Below are positions 16,810-23,751 of a stretch of DNA of 64,000 nucleotides, piece by piece. The notes under the pieces were generated by a model. That model did not search any database. It saw only the letters and a list, made by a program, of their open reading frames with translations, and was not told the DNA's origin. Where the stretch lies: assembly GCF_003111645.1 (NCBI RefSeq), contig NZ_CP022187.1, positions 3,286,001-3,350,000 on the forward strand, given 5' to 3'. This stretch comes from Parazoarcus communis. Its GTDB lineage: Bacteria; Pseudomonadota; Gammaproteobacteria; Burkholderiales; Rhodocyclaceae. Made by a program: the position numbers and the translations under genes. Position 1 is the first letter of the stretch. The number at the start of each line of letters is the position of its first letter.

Positions 16810-17739
16810 ATGACCAATCATTATCTCAGCGTGGAAGGCCTCAAAAAGGCCTATCCGACCAGTGACGGAAAGATCGGTACGCCGGTTTTCGAAGACATTC
16901 ATTTTTCCATCGAAAAGGGCGAGTTTGTCTGCATCATCGGACATTCGGGTTGCGGCAAGACGACGATCCTGAATGTGCTTGCCGGCCTCGAGGAAGCTTC
17001 GGGCGGCGTGGTCATCATGAATGGCCGCGAGGTCAAGGGGCCGAGCCTGGACCGTGGGGTGGTGTTCCAGAGCCACGCCCTGATGCCCTGGATGTCGGTG
17101 CTCGGTAACGTGGCGTTTGCGGTGAAGTCGAAGTGGCCGGACTGGTCGAAGGCGAAGATCGCAGCACACTGCACCGAATACCTCGAAATGGTCGGGCTCG
17201 GGCATGCCATTCACAAGCAGCCGGCCGAACTGTCCGGGGGCATGAAGCAGCGCGTAGGCATCGCCCGCGCGTTTGCGATCCAGCCCAAGATGCTGCTGCT
17301 CGACGAGCCCTTCGGCGCACTCGATGCACTGACCCGCGGCACCATTCAGGACGAGTTGCTGAAGGTCGTGCAGGCCACGCACCAGACCGTTTTCATGATC
17401 ACCCACGATGTGGACGAAGCCATCCTGCTCGCCGACAAGGTGATCCTGATGAGCAACGGTCCCCTGGCGAAGGTTGCCGAGATCGTCGAGATCACGATGC
17501 CGCGCACCCGCACCCGCGCCGAAATGCATCACGACCCGCAGTACTACCGGATTCGCAATCACCTGGTCGACTTCCTCGTCAATCGATCGAAGGACTATGC
17601 AGGTGGCGGCGAGCTCGCCCAGTACGACCCGAAACACCCGCCCGTGGTGCGCCCGGGGCTGGCCGAGGAGCAACAGGGCGCACTGGCGCCCGAATCCGCA
17701 CGTCCGGCCCCGCAGCTCAAGAAAGTTGTTAATCAGTAG
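16810..17739 (+). CDS. ABC transporter ATP-binding protein (NrtD/SsuB family)
   Basis: A 309-residue ATPase of the nitrate/sulfonate/cyanate importer group. It has Walker A GHSGCGKTT, Q-loop FQSHALMPW, signature LSGGMKQR, Walker B MLLLDEPFG and H-loop ITHDVDEA. The C-terminal 60 residues (after about 245) extend beyond the usual domain and are charged, with no regulatory domain I recognise. It begins four bases after the permease stop. It should energise uptake of the same ligand as the upstream binding protein, most likely cyanate given the cyanase gene 20 bases downstream. Confidence 0.9.
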   Translation: MTNHYLSVEGLKKAYPTSDGKIGTPVFEDIHFSIEKGEFVCIIGHSGCGKTTILNVLAGLEEASGGVVIMNGREVKGPSLDRGVVFQSHALMPWMSVLGNVAFAVKSKWPDWSKAKIAAHCTEYLEMVGLGHAIHKQPAELSGGMKQRVGIARAFAIQPKMLLLDEPFGALDALTRGTIQDELLKVVQATHQTVFMITHDVDEAILLADKVILMSNGPLAKVAEIVEITMPRTRTRAEMHHDPQYYRIRNHLVDFLVNRSKDYAGGGELAQYDPKHPPVVRPGLAEEQQGALAPESARPAPQLKKVVNQ

Positions 17740-17759
17740 TTTCCTCAAGGAGAGATCAC

Positions 17760-18203
17760 ATGAACCGCAATGACGTTACCGAAATGATCGTGGCCGCCAA
17801 GATTGCCAAGGGCATCAAGTGGGCGGATGTGGCCGTAAAGATCGGTCTGGCAAAGGAGTGGGTCACCTCGGCCTGTCTGGGGCAGATGGCGTTCACCGCG
17901 GAACAGGCCGCAATCGTTGCCGACACCTTCGCGCTGCCGCCCGAGGCCATTCCCGTGCTGCAGGCCGTGCCCTACAAGGGTTCGCTGCCCACCGCCGTGC
18001 CGACCGATCCGCTGATCTACCGTTTCTACGAACTGATCAGCGTGTATGGCACGACTTTCAAGGAGCTCATCCACGAAGAGTTCGGTGACGGCATCATGTC
18101 CGCGATCGATTTCAAGATGGATCTGCAGCGCGAGCCCCACCCCGCCGGTGACCGCGTCAGCATCACCATGTCCGGCAAGTTCCTGCCGTACAAGACCTAC
18201 TGA
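17760..18203 (+). CDS. cynS: Cyanase (cyanate hydratase)
   Basis: A 147-residue cyanase that decomposes cyanate with bicarbonate to carbamate and CO2, and so to ammonia, in the cytoplasm. The N-terminal domain is helix-turn-helix-like; the catalytic C-terminal domain IYRFYELISVYGTTFKELIHEEFGDGIMSAIDF supplies R88, E91 and S114, equivalent to the E. coli catalytic Arg, Glu and Ser. AAGGAG precedes the ATG. Family length is about 150-156 residues. No carbonic anhydrase gene (cynT), which often supplies bicarbonate, is nearby. Position in the sigma-54 operon implies nitrogen acquisition or detoxification under activator control. Confidence 0.97.
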   Translation: MNRNDVTEMIVAAKIAKGIKWADVAVKIGLAKEWVTSACLGQMAFTAEQAAIVADTFALPPEAIPVLQAVPYKGSLPTAVPTDPLIYRFYELISVYGTTFKELIHEEFGDGIMSAIDFKMDLQREPHPAGDRVSITMSGKFLPYKTY

Positions 18204-18324
18204 CCAACGCCTGTTCGCGGAGCGGATCGGTGGTGCGGATCACGTGCCACCGATCCGCTCGTTCGCCTTCGATCCGTCGGCCCTGGGCCGTGCCCATCTC
18301 CCTTCAATCACCAGGACATTCTTC

Positions 18325-19188
18325 GTGAAGCCACTGGCAGAGCCATTCTTCGACGCCGCATCGGGTACGTTCAGCTACGTCGTGTACGCCGGTGTCGGCA
18401 GCGAATGCGCCATCATCGATCCGGTGCTTGGATTCGATCCGGTTTCGGGGCGCACCTCCACCAGCGGCGCCGACCGGATCATCGACTTCGTGCGCGCCCG
18501 CGCGCTGAAGGTCGAGTGGCTGCTCGAAACGCATGCGCATGCCGACCATCTGTCTGCCGCGGCCTATCTGCGCAGCATCGTCGGCGGCAAGGTGGGCATC
18601 AGCGCCCGTATTCGCGAGGTTCAGCAGGTGTTTCGCGACGTCTATGATCTGGGGGCGGGATTCAGCTGCGAGGGCACGCAGTTCGATCACCTCTTTGCGG
18701 CGGACGAGTGCTTCAGCATCGGTGCGCTTCCGGCGCAGGCGCTGCATGTGCCCGGACACACGCCAGCCGACATCGCTTACCGGGTCGGCGACGACACGGT
18801 GTTCGTCGGCGATACGCTGTTCATGCCCGATGTCGGCACGGCACGATGCGATTTTCCGGGGGGCGATGCCGCCACCCTGTACCGCTCCATCAGCCGTCTG
18901 CTGTCGTTGCCTGCCAGTACTCGCCTGTACCTGTGCCATGACTACCCGACGGCAGGGCGCGAGGCATGCAGCCTCAGCAGCGTGGCGCAGCAGCGGGCAC
19001 AGAACATTCATGTCAGGGATGGCATCACCGAGCCGGCGTTCATTGCCATGAGAACGCAGCGCGACGCCACGCTGGATCTGCCGCAGCTGATGCTGCCCGC
19101 GATACAGGTGAATGTCCGCGCAGGCAAGCTGCCGGCCCCGGGGAGCAACGGGGTGCGCTACCTGAAAATCCCGCTCGATCTGATCTAA
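18325..19188 (+). CDS. MBL-fold hydrolase of the persulfide dioxygenase/Blh type
   Basis: A 287-residue metallo-beta-lactamase-fold protein. The metal motif is THAHADHLS (H70, H72, D74, H75), with a later VPGHTPAD and VGDTLFMPDVGTARCDFPGG, the pattern of ETHE1-like persulfide dioxygenases and of Blh proteins. Members oxidise glutathione persulfide to sulfite using one Fe(II), or act on related thioesters. The GTG at 18325 with AGGA upstream is preferred; an in-frame GTG at 18244 would add 27 residues. The gap of 121 bases after cynS may hold a separate promoter. If part of the pathway, it would handle sulfane sulfur. Confidence 0.82.
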   Translation: MKPLAEPFFDAASGTFSYVVYAGVGSECAIIDPVLGFDPVSGRTSTSGADRIIDFVRARALKVEWLLETHAHADHLSAAAYLRSIVGGKVGISARIREVQQVFRDVYDLGAGFSCEGTQFDHLFAADECFSIGALPAQALHVPGHTPADIAYRVGDDTVFVGDTLFMPDVGTARCDFPGGDAATLYRSISRLLSLPASTRLYLCHDYPTAGREACSLSSVAQQRAQNIHVRDGITEPAFIAMRTQRDATLDLPQLMLPAIQVNVRAGKLPAPGSNGVRYLKIPLDLI

Positions 19189-19204
19189 CACGGACAGGTG
19201 ATCA

Positions 19205-19849
19205 ATGGCTCAGTCAATGCAATCCCGGGCGCACTGGGAGAAGGTCTACTCGGACGTTCCCGCCCAAGGCGTGAGCTGGTTTCAGGACCACGCGCTGCGT
19301 TCCCTTCGCCTCATCCGCGAGACCGGCCTGCCGCGATCGGCAGCGGTGCTGGATGTCGGCGGCGGAGCGTCGACGCTGGTCGACGATTTGCTGCGGGAGG
19401 GCTATTCGGCACTCACCGTGCTTGATCTCTCGGAAGCGGCGCTTGCGGTCGCCAGGGCACGGCTCGGCGCGTCTGCGCACGCGATCAACTGGGTGGCGGC
19501 GGATATCACGAACGCCGATCTGCCCAGTCATTCCATCGACATCTGGCACGACCGCGCGGTTTTTCATTTCCTGACCACGGCGCAGGAGCGCCGCGCCTAT
19601 ATCGAGACGGTATTGCGGGTGGTGAAGCCGGATGGCCATGTGATCGTCGCGACCTTTGCCGAAGATGGGCCAACCAAGTGCAGCGGGCTGCCGGTGATGC
19701 GCTACAGCGCCAGTGAATTGCATGCCACGTTCGGCGCACCGTTCGAACTGCTCGCACATGAACGGGAGGCACACGCGACGCCCTCGGGTGCGGTTCAGCA
19801 GTTCGTCTACTGTCACTGCCGCCGAACGCGATCTGCCGAGAGGGTGTGA
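19205..19849 (+). CDS. Class I SAM-dependent methyltransferase
   Basis: A 214-residue methyltransferase. It has HWEKVYSDVPAQGVSWFQ at the start, the SAM loop VLDVGGGASTLVDDLL, the acidic VLDLSE at the end of strand 2 and a DIWHDRAVFHFL motif. The start resembles methyltransferases of the TPMT/thiol-anion type, but the similarity is too loose to name a substrate. It begins 16 bases after the MBL gene and is probably co-transcribed. Methylation of a thiol, thiocyanate or selenium compound would suit the context; this is an inference only. Confidence 0.75.
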   Translation: MAQSMQSRAHWEKVYSDVPAQGVSWFQDHALRSLRLIRETGLPRSAAVLDVGGGASTLVDDLLREGYSALTVLDLSEAALAVARARLGASAHAINWVAADITNADLPSHSIDIWHDRAVFHFLTTAQERRAYIETVLRVVKPDGHVIVATFAEDGPTKCSGLPVMRYSASELHATFGAPFELLAHEREAHATPSGAVQQFVYCHCRRTRSAERV

Positions 19850-19958
19850 TCCCGGCTGAGCCGCAGTTGGCCGGGCCGGTCATTTTTACGCCATCCACTG
19901 CATTGAGCTCGGGTTTGATGCAAGAATCTGCCGATTGAAACGCGATCGGAGACATTGC

Positions 19959-20435
19959 ATGCAGCTCGACCGCTACGACCGCCAGATCCTCGAGGTGTTG
20001 CAGGACGAAGGCCGTATCAGCAATCAGGACCTTGCCGACCGCATCAGCCTGTCGCCTTCGTCCTGTCTGCGCCGGGTGCGCACGCTGGAAGAGTCCGGCC
20101 TGGTCACCGGCTATCGCGCCATGCTCGATGCGCGCAAGCTCGGCCTGTCGCTGATGGCGCTGATCTACATTTCGATGGACCGCCATACGCCAGAGCGCTT
20201 CGTCAATTTCGAGTCGCAGGTTGCAGCCATCCCCGAGGTCCTAGAGTGCCTGCTGATTACCGGTCAGGAAGCCGACTATCAGCTCAAGGTGGTGGTGGCC
20301 GACATGGACGCCTACCAGGAGCTGCTGCTCAACCGCCTGACCCGCATTGCGGGCGTGACGGGCGTGCACTCGAGCTTCGTCCTGCGCCGGGTGATCGACA
20401 AGACTGCGCTTCCATTGGGGCCGGGGGCGACGTGA
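19959..20435 (+). CDS. Lrp/AsnC family transcriptional regulator
   Basis: A 158-residue regulator. The N-terminal HTH is QLDRYDRQILEVLQDEGRISNQDLADRISLSPSSCLRRV and the C-terminal RAM/AsnC ligand domain includes ALIYISMDRHTPERF and VLECLLITGQEADYQLKV. The ATG at 19959 is preferred over the upstream in-frame codon because GGAG lies just before it and the family begins with L-D-x-D-R/x-I-L. Lrp proteins form octamers that respond to amino acids. No obvious target is adjacent; it stands between the methyltransferase and MerR genes. Confidence 0.88.
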   Translation: MQLDRYDRQILEVLQDEGRISNQDLADRISLSPSSCLRRVRTLEESGLVTGYRAMLDARKLGLSLMALIYISMDRHTPERFVNFESQVAAIPEVLECLLITGQEADYQLKVVVADMDAYQELLLNRLTRIAGVTGVHSSFVLRRVIDKTALPLGPGAT

Positions 20436-20547
20436 GTCGTCGCGGGCCACCCGGACCGCAGTTGCTAACACTGGCTGGCATGCATGTGACAGCGATCTGG
20501 AATCATTCGGAGCCGCAAGGCTACGTGACGGGTAGGGGAGCAGGGGT

Positions 20548-20952
20548 ATGTACATCGGGGAGCTTGCGAAACGGACAGGGGCATCGCCCAAGGCGATTCG
20601 ACACTATGAGGCGCTTGGCCTTCTCGGCACAGTGCCGCGCGCGGGGACTTATCGGCTGTACTCGATGGATCACGCCCGCCAGATCCTCCTGATCCGTCAG
20701 GCGCTCTCGCTTGGCCTGCGCCTGGCCGATGTACTCCCTGTTCTGGGGGCGTCCCGTGGCGCGCCCAACTGGAGCGGCCTACTCGACCGAATCGGGCGGC
20801 GTCAGGCGCTCCTGCGCGAGGAGATCGAACGCCTGCGCGGCTTCGATCTCAAGCTGAGTGAAATCGCAGTCGAGATCCGCGCCTGTCTTCAACGCGATTC
20901 CGAGTTTGGCGACTGCGGCGTGCCAGCAATGGATCGCAGCGAAGCTGCTTGA
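20548..20952 (+). CDS. MerR family transcriptional regulator
   Basis: A 134-residue MerR protein. The N-terminal winged helix is MYIGELAKRTGASPKAIRHYEALGLL and the middle forms the long dimerisation coiled coil (LLDRIGRRQALLREEIERLRGF). The C-terminal tail has two Cys (CLQRDSEFGDCG) but not the SoxR or CueR ligand pattern, so the inducer cannot be named. A near-perfect palindrome starts at its stop codon, in the spacer of a -35/-10 pair in front of the flavodoxin-fold gene. It is therefore probably the activator of that gene. Confidence 0.88.
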   Translation: MYIGELAKRTGASPKAIRHYEALGLLGTVPRAGTYRLYSMDHARQILLIRQALSLGLRLADVLPVLGASRGAPNWSGLLDRIGRRQALLREEIERLRGFDLKLSEIAVEIRACLQRDSEFGDCGVPAMDRSEAA

Positions 20953-20980
20953 CCCTGCCCCTTGGGGCAAGGTTCAGGAT
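20949..20980 (+). promoter_or_regulatory. MerR-type promoter/operator of the flavodoxin-fold gene
   Basis: TTGACC at 20949-20954 is followed, after a long spacer of about 19-20 bases, by CAGGAT (20975-20980). The spacer is filled by a near-perfect 22-bp dyad (20952-20973; left arm ACCCTGCCCC, centre TT, right arm GGGGCAAGGT, differing at one pair). A long spacer with a dyad is the hallmark of MerR-activated promoters. Confidence 0.7.
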
Positions 20981-21015
20981 GGTGGTCCGATTAGCTTGCG
21001 CAAAAGGGATACAAA

Positions 21016-21594
21016 ATGGGAAAACGCGTGCTGGTCATTCTGGGCCATCCTTCGAACGACAGCTTTTGCGCGGGGCTCGCAAAGGCCTATATCGAGTCCG
21101 CCAGCGCGGCCGGCCATGAGGTGCGTCACTTGCGTCTGGGCGAGCTTGAGTTCGACCCCATCCTGCATGAGGGGTACAAGCGCGTGCAGGTGCTCGAGCC
21201 CGATCTGGTCGAGGCACAGGCCGCGATCGAGTGGGCGGAGCATCTCTGTGTAGTCTGTCCTGTGTGGTGGGGAAGTGTACCGGCGTTGCTCAAGGGCTTT
21301 CTGGACCGTGTGTTCTTGCCGGGATTTGCTTTCAGCTACAGGGCCGGAGCGATATTCCCGGATCAACTCCTAAAAGGCAGGTCGGCCGATATCATCGTCA
21401 CGATGGATACGCCGCCGTGGTATTTCAAGTGGGGCTACCGCATGCCGGCGATTCACCAACTGCGTAAGACCACGCTTGAGTTCTGTGGCATCCGCCCCGT
21501 GCGAGTGAGAGCGTTTGGGGCGCTTCGCGACGCCAGCGAGGCGCAGCGTCAGCAATGGCTGAGCAGTGCGCGGGGGCTTGCTGAGCGGATCTAG
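21016..21594 (+). CDS. Flavodoxin-fold NAD(P)H-dependent oxidoreductase (quinone reductase family)
   Basis: A 192-residue flavoprotein of the NQO1/KefF/MdaB family. The FMN/FAD loop VLVILGHPSNDSFC and the motif CPVWWGSVPALLKGFLDRVFLPGFAF are diagnostic. The usual function is two-electron reduction of quinones or electrophiles by NAD(P)H in the cytoplasm. It lies 63 bases after the MerR gene with a MerR-type operator between, so it is probably induced by an electrophile or redox-active compound. The specific substrate is not readable. Confidence 0.85.
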   Translation: MGKRVLVILGHPSNDSFCAGLAKAYIESASAAGHEVRHLRLGELEFDPILHEGYKRVQVLEPDLVEAQAAIEWAEHLCVVCPVWWGSVPALLKGFLDRVFLPGFAFSYRAGAIFPDQLLKGRSADIIVTMDTPPWYFKWGYRMPAIHQLRKTTLEFCGIRPVRVRAFGALRDASEAQRQQWLSSARGLAERI

Positions 21595-21775
21595 GCAAGC
21601 GGTTCCAATAGTGGTGTCAACGAATGCCTCGATGTTGCCGAGTAGCCTGGCCGCGCGGAAGCAACTGAAACTGCGCCTCACCGGTGTCCCGTAAGGCAAC
21701 GTTCCAACTCTATTCTGCCGCCTGGACCGGGCGTGACCTGAGTGGCGTTTTGCGCGGTCGTGCTATGTTCAGGCG

Positions 21776-22600
21776 ATGGAAGGTGTGCCGACAAAATTTG
21801 ACGATCTGCGCGATGCCGCAGAGTTCCGGCGTCCAGCGCAGTTCGACGGCGTCGAGTGCTATCGCGCGCATATCGTGCGACACGCCTTTGAGCCGCATGC
21901 GCATGACGGGTTCGGGCTGGGCGCGATCGAATCCGGTGTTGAGCGTTTCCGCTACCGCGGTGGCGAGCACCTGGCGCCCCCCGGGTCGCTGGTGCTGATG
22001 AATCCCGGCGAACTGCATACGGGGCGTGCCGAAACCGAAGGCGGATGGCGCTACCGGATGATCTATGTCGACGCGGCCGTGGTGGAGACGATCACCGGTG
22101 AAACGGGATGGTGGTTCCGCGATGCGGTGTTCCACGACGCGACGACGGCGGCTCGGGTTGGAACGCTGCTCGATTCCCTGTGGCGCGCAGATGAGACGCT
22201 CGAGGCGGATGGTCTGATGCTCGATCTGCTGGGGGCATTCCGGCGCCACGCCAAGGTGTCGCAGCCATTGCCCGCCGAAGGTGCGCCACGTTTTGCCCGC
22301 GTGATCGACTTTCTGCACGCGAACCTGGACGCCCGGGTTTCGCTCGCCGAGCTTGCCGCTGTGGCCGATCTGAGCCCTTATCATTTTCTGCGAAGTTTCC
22401 AGGCCTGCTACCACGTGAGTCCGCACCAGATGTTGATGGCGCTGCGGCTGGCCGAGGCCAAGCGCCTGCTGGCGACCGGCGTGACTGCTGCCCAGGTGGC
22501 AGTGACGGTCGGCCTGTCCGATCAGGCGCATCTGACGCGCGCCTTTTCGCGCCGCTACGGGGTGACGCCGGCGAAATATCAGCGCCAGGTGCGGTGCTGA
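21776..22600 (+). CDS. AraC family transcriptional regulator
   Basis: A 274-residue AraC regulator. The N-terminal cupin-like AraC_binding domain (ECYRAHIVRHAFEPHAHDGFGLGAIESGVERFRYRG is its start) binds a ligand. The C-terminal pair of HTH motifs comes from RVIDFLHANLDARVSLAELAAVADLSPYHFLRSF and ends with the family signature DQAHLTRAFSRRYGVTPAKYQRQ. It is followed 69 bases later on the same strand by a DMT-type exporter, a common pairing in which the regulator controls the transporter. The ligand is unknown. Confidence 0.9.
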   Translation: MEGVPTKFDDLRDAAEFRRPAQFDGVECYRAHIVRHAFEPHAHDGFGLGAIESGVERFRYRGGEHLAPPGSLVLMNPGELHTGRAETEGGWRYRMIYVDAAVVETITGETGWWFRDAVFHDATTAARVGTLLDSLWRADETLEADGLMLDLLGAFRRHAKVSQPLPAEGAPRFARVIDFLHANLDARVSLAELAAVADLSPYHFLRSFQACYHVSPHQMLMALRLAEAKRLLATGVTAAQVAVTVGLSDQAHLTRAFSRRYGVTPAKYQRQVRC

Positions 22601-22669
22601 GCAAACCGCAATCCGATACAAGACGCATGCACTCGAAAGCGGGACACTGCCGCAATTCATTGAAGCGGA

Positions 22670-23629
22670 ATGCTCCTCATGTGGCTCGGTGTCCTGTACG
22701 CCCTCGGCGCAGGTTTGTTGTGGGGTCTGGTATTTGTCGGCCCCATGCTGCTGGAGGAATACCCTCCGGCCTTGCAGGTGGTGGGGCGTTATCTAGCCTT
22801 TGGTCTGATTGCACTGCCACTGGCGTGGATTGACCGCCGGGGGCTGGCGCGGCTGACGCGTGCCGACTGGAAGGATGCGCTCAAGCTGGCGGCGATCGGC
22901 AACCTTCTTTACTACTTCTTTCTGTCCAGTGCGATTCAGCGCGCCGGCGGCCCCTTGCCGACGATGCTGATCGGCACCTTGCCGGTGGTGATCGCCATCG
23001 TGTCGAACCTGCGTAACGGCGATCGGGACGGGCGCCTGCCGTGGTCGCGACTGGCCTTGCCCCTGCTGGTGATCGCCGTCGGGATTGCCTGTGTCAATCA
23101 GGTGGAGTTGAACGCATTGCGGGCGGACGCCGATGCCGACACCGGGCGCTACATCGTGGGGGGCGTGCTCGGCCTGGGCGCGGTGGTGTGCTGGACCTGG
23201 TATCCGATCCGCAATGCGGACTGGCTGCGCGAGCATCCCGACCGCAGCCCGCGCGTATGGGCGACGGCTCAGGGACTGGCCACGCTGCCGCTGGCGCTGG
23301 GGGGCGCCGTGCTGCTGTGGGGTGGAATGGCGCTTTCCGACAGCAGCTTTCCGATGCCGCTCGGGCCGCGACCGGCCTTCTTTCTTGGTCTGATGCTCGC
23401 GATTGCGCTGCTCGCTTCCTGGCTCGGCACGCTGTGCTGGAATCAGGCCAGCCAGCGTCTGCCCACGGCAATGGTGGGCCAGCTGATCGTGTTCGAAACC
23501 CTTGCTGCGCTGAGCTACGCCTTCATCCTGCGCGACGTCTGGCCGGAGCCGCTGACACTGGCCGGCATTGCCTTGCTGATTGCCGGGGTGGTGGCGGCCG
23601 TTCGTGTGCGTCCTCAGTACCCTGGCTGA
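22670..23629 (+). CDS. EamA/DMT family transporter
   Basis: A 319-residue inner-membrane protein with about ten hydrophobic segments and the internal EamA duplication: the first half opens GVLYALGAGLLWGLVFVGPMLL, the second runs GRYIVGGVLGLGAVVCWTWYPIR. TMLIGTLPVVIAIVSN and AMVGQLIVFETLAALSYAFI lie at the typical fourth and ninth helices. DMT proteins usually export amino acids, nucleosides or drugs. ATG at 22670 or 22679 may be used. The AraC regulator upstream is its likely controller. The substrate is unknown. Confidence 0.85.
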   Translation: MLLMWLGVLYALGAGLLWGLVFVGPMLLEEYPPALQVVGRYLAFGLIALPLAWIDRRGLARLTRADWKDALKLAAIGNLLYYFFLSSAIQRAGGPLPTMLIGTLPVVIAIVSNLRNGDRDGRLPWSRLALPLLVIAVGIACVNQVELNALRADADADTGRYIVGGVLGLGAVVCWTWYPIRNADWLREHPDRSPRVWATAQGLATLPLALGGAVLLWGGMALSDSSFPMPLGPRPAFFLGLMLAIALLASWLGTLCWNQASQRLPTAMVGQLIVFETLAALSYAFILRDVWPEPLTLAGIALLIAGVVAAVRVRPQYPG

Positions 23630-23751
23630 TCGAATGCACTGCGTGAGAATGTTCCCGCGACTGTTATACATAAGGTGATAACCTTGGCGCTGATAGGGAT
23701 TTTGTCGGGCGAGATGCGGTGTGCATGTGTCGTCCCGGCCGGAGTGGTGTC

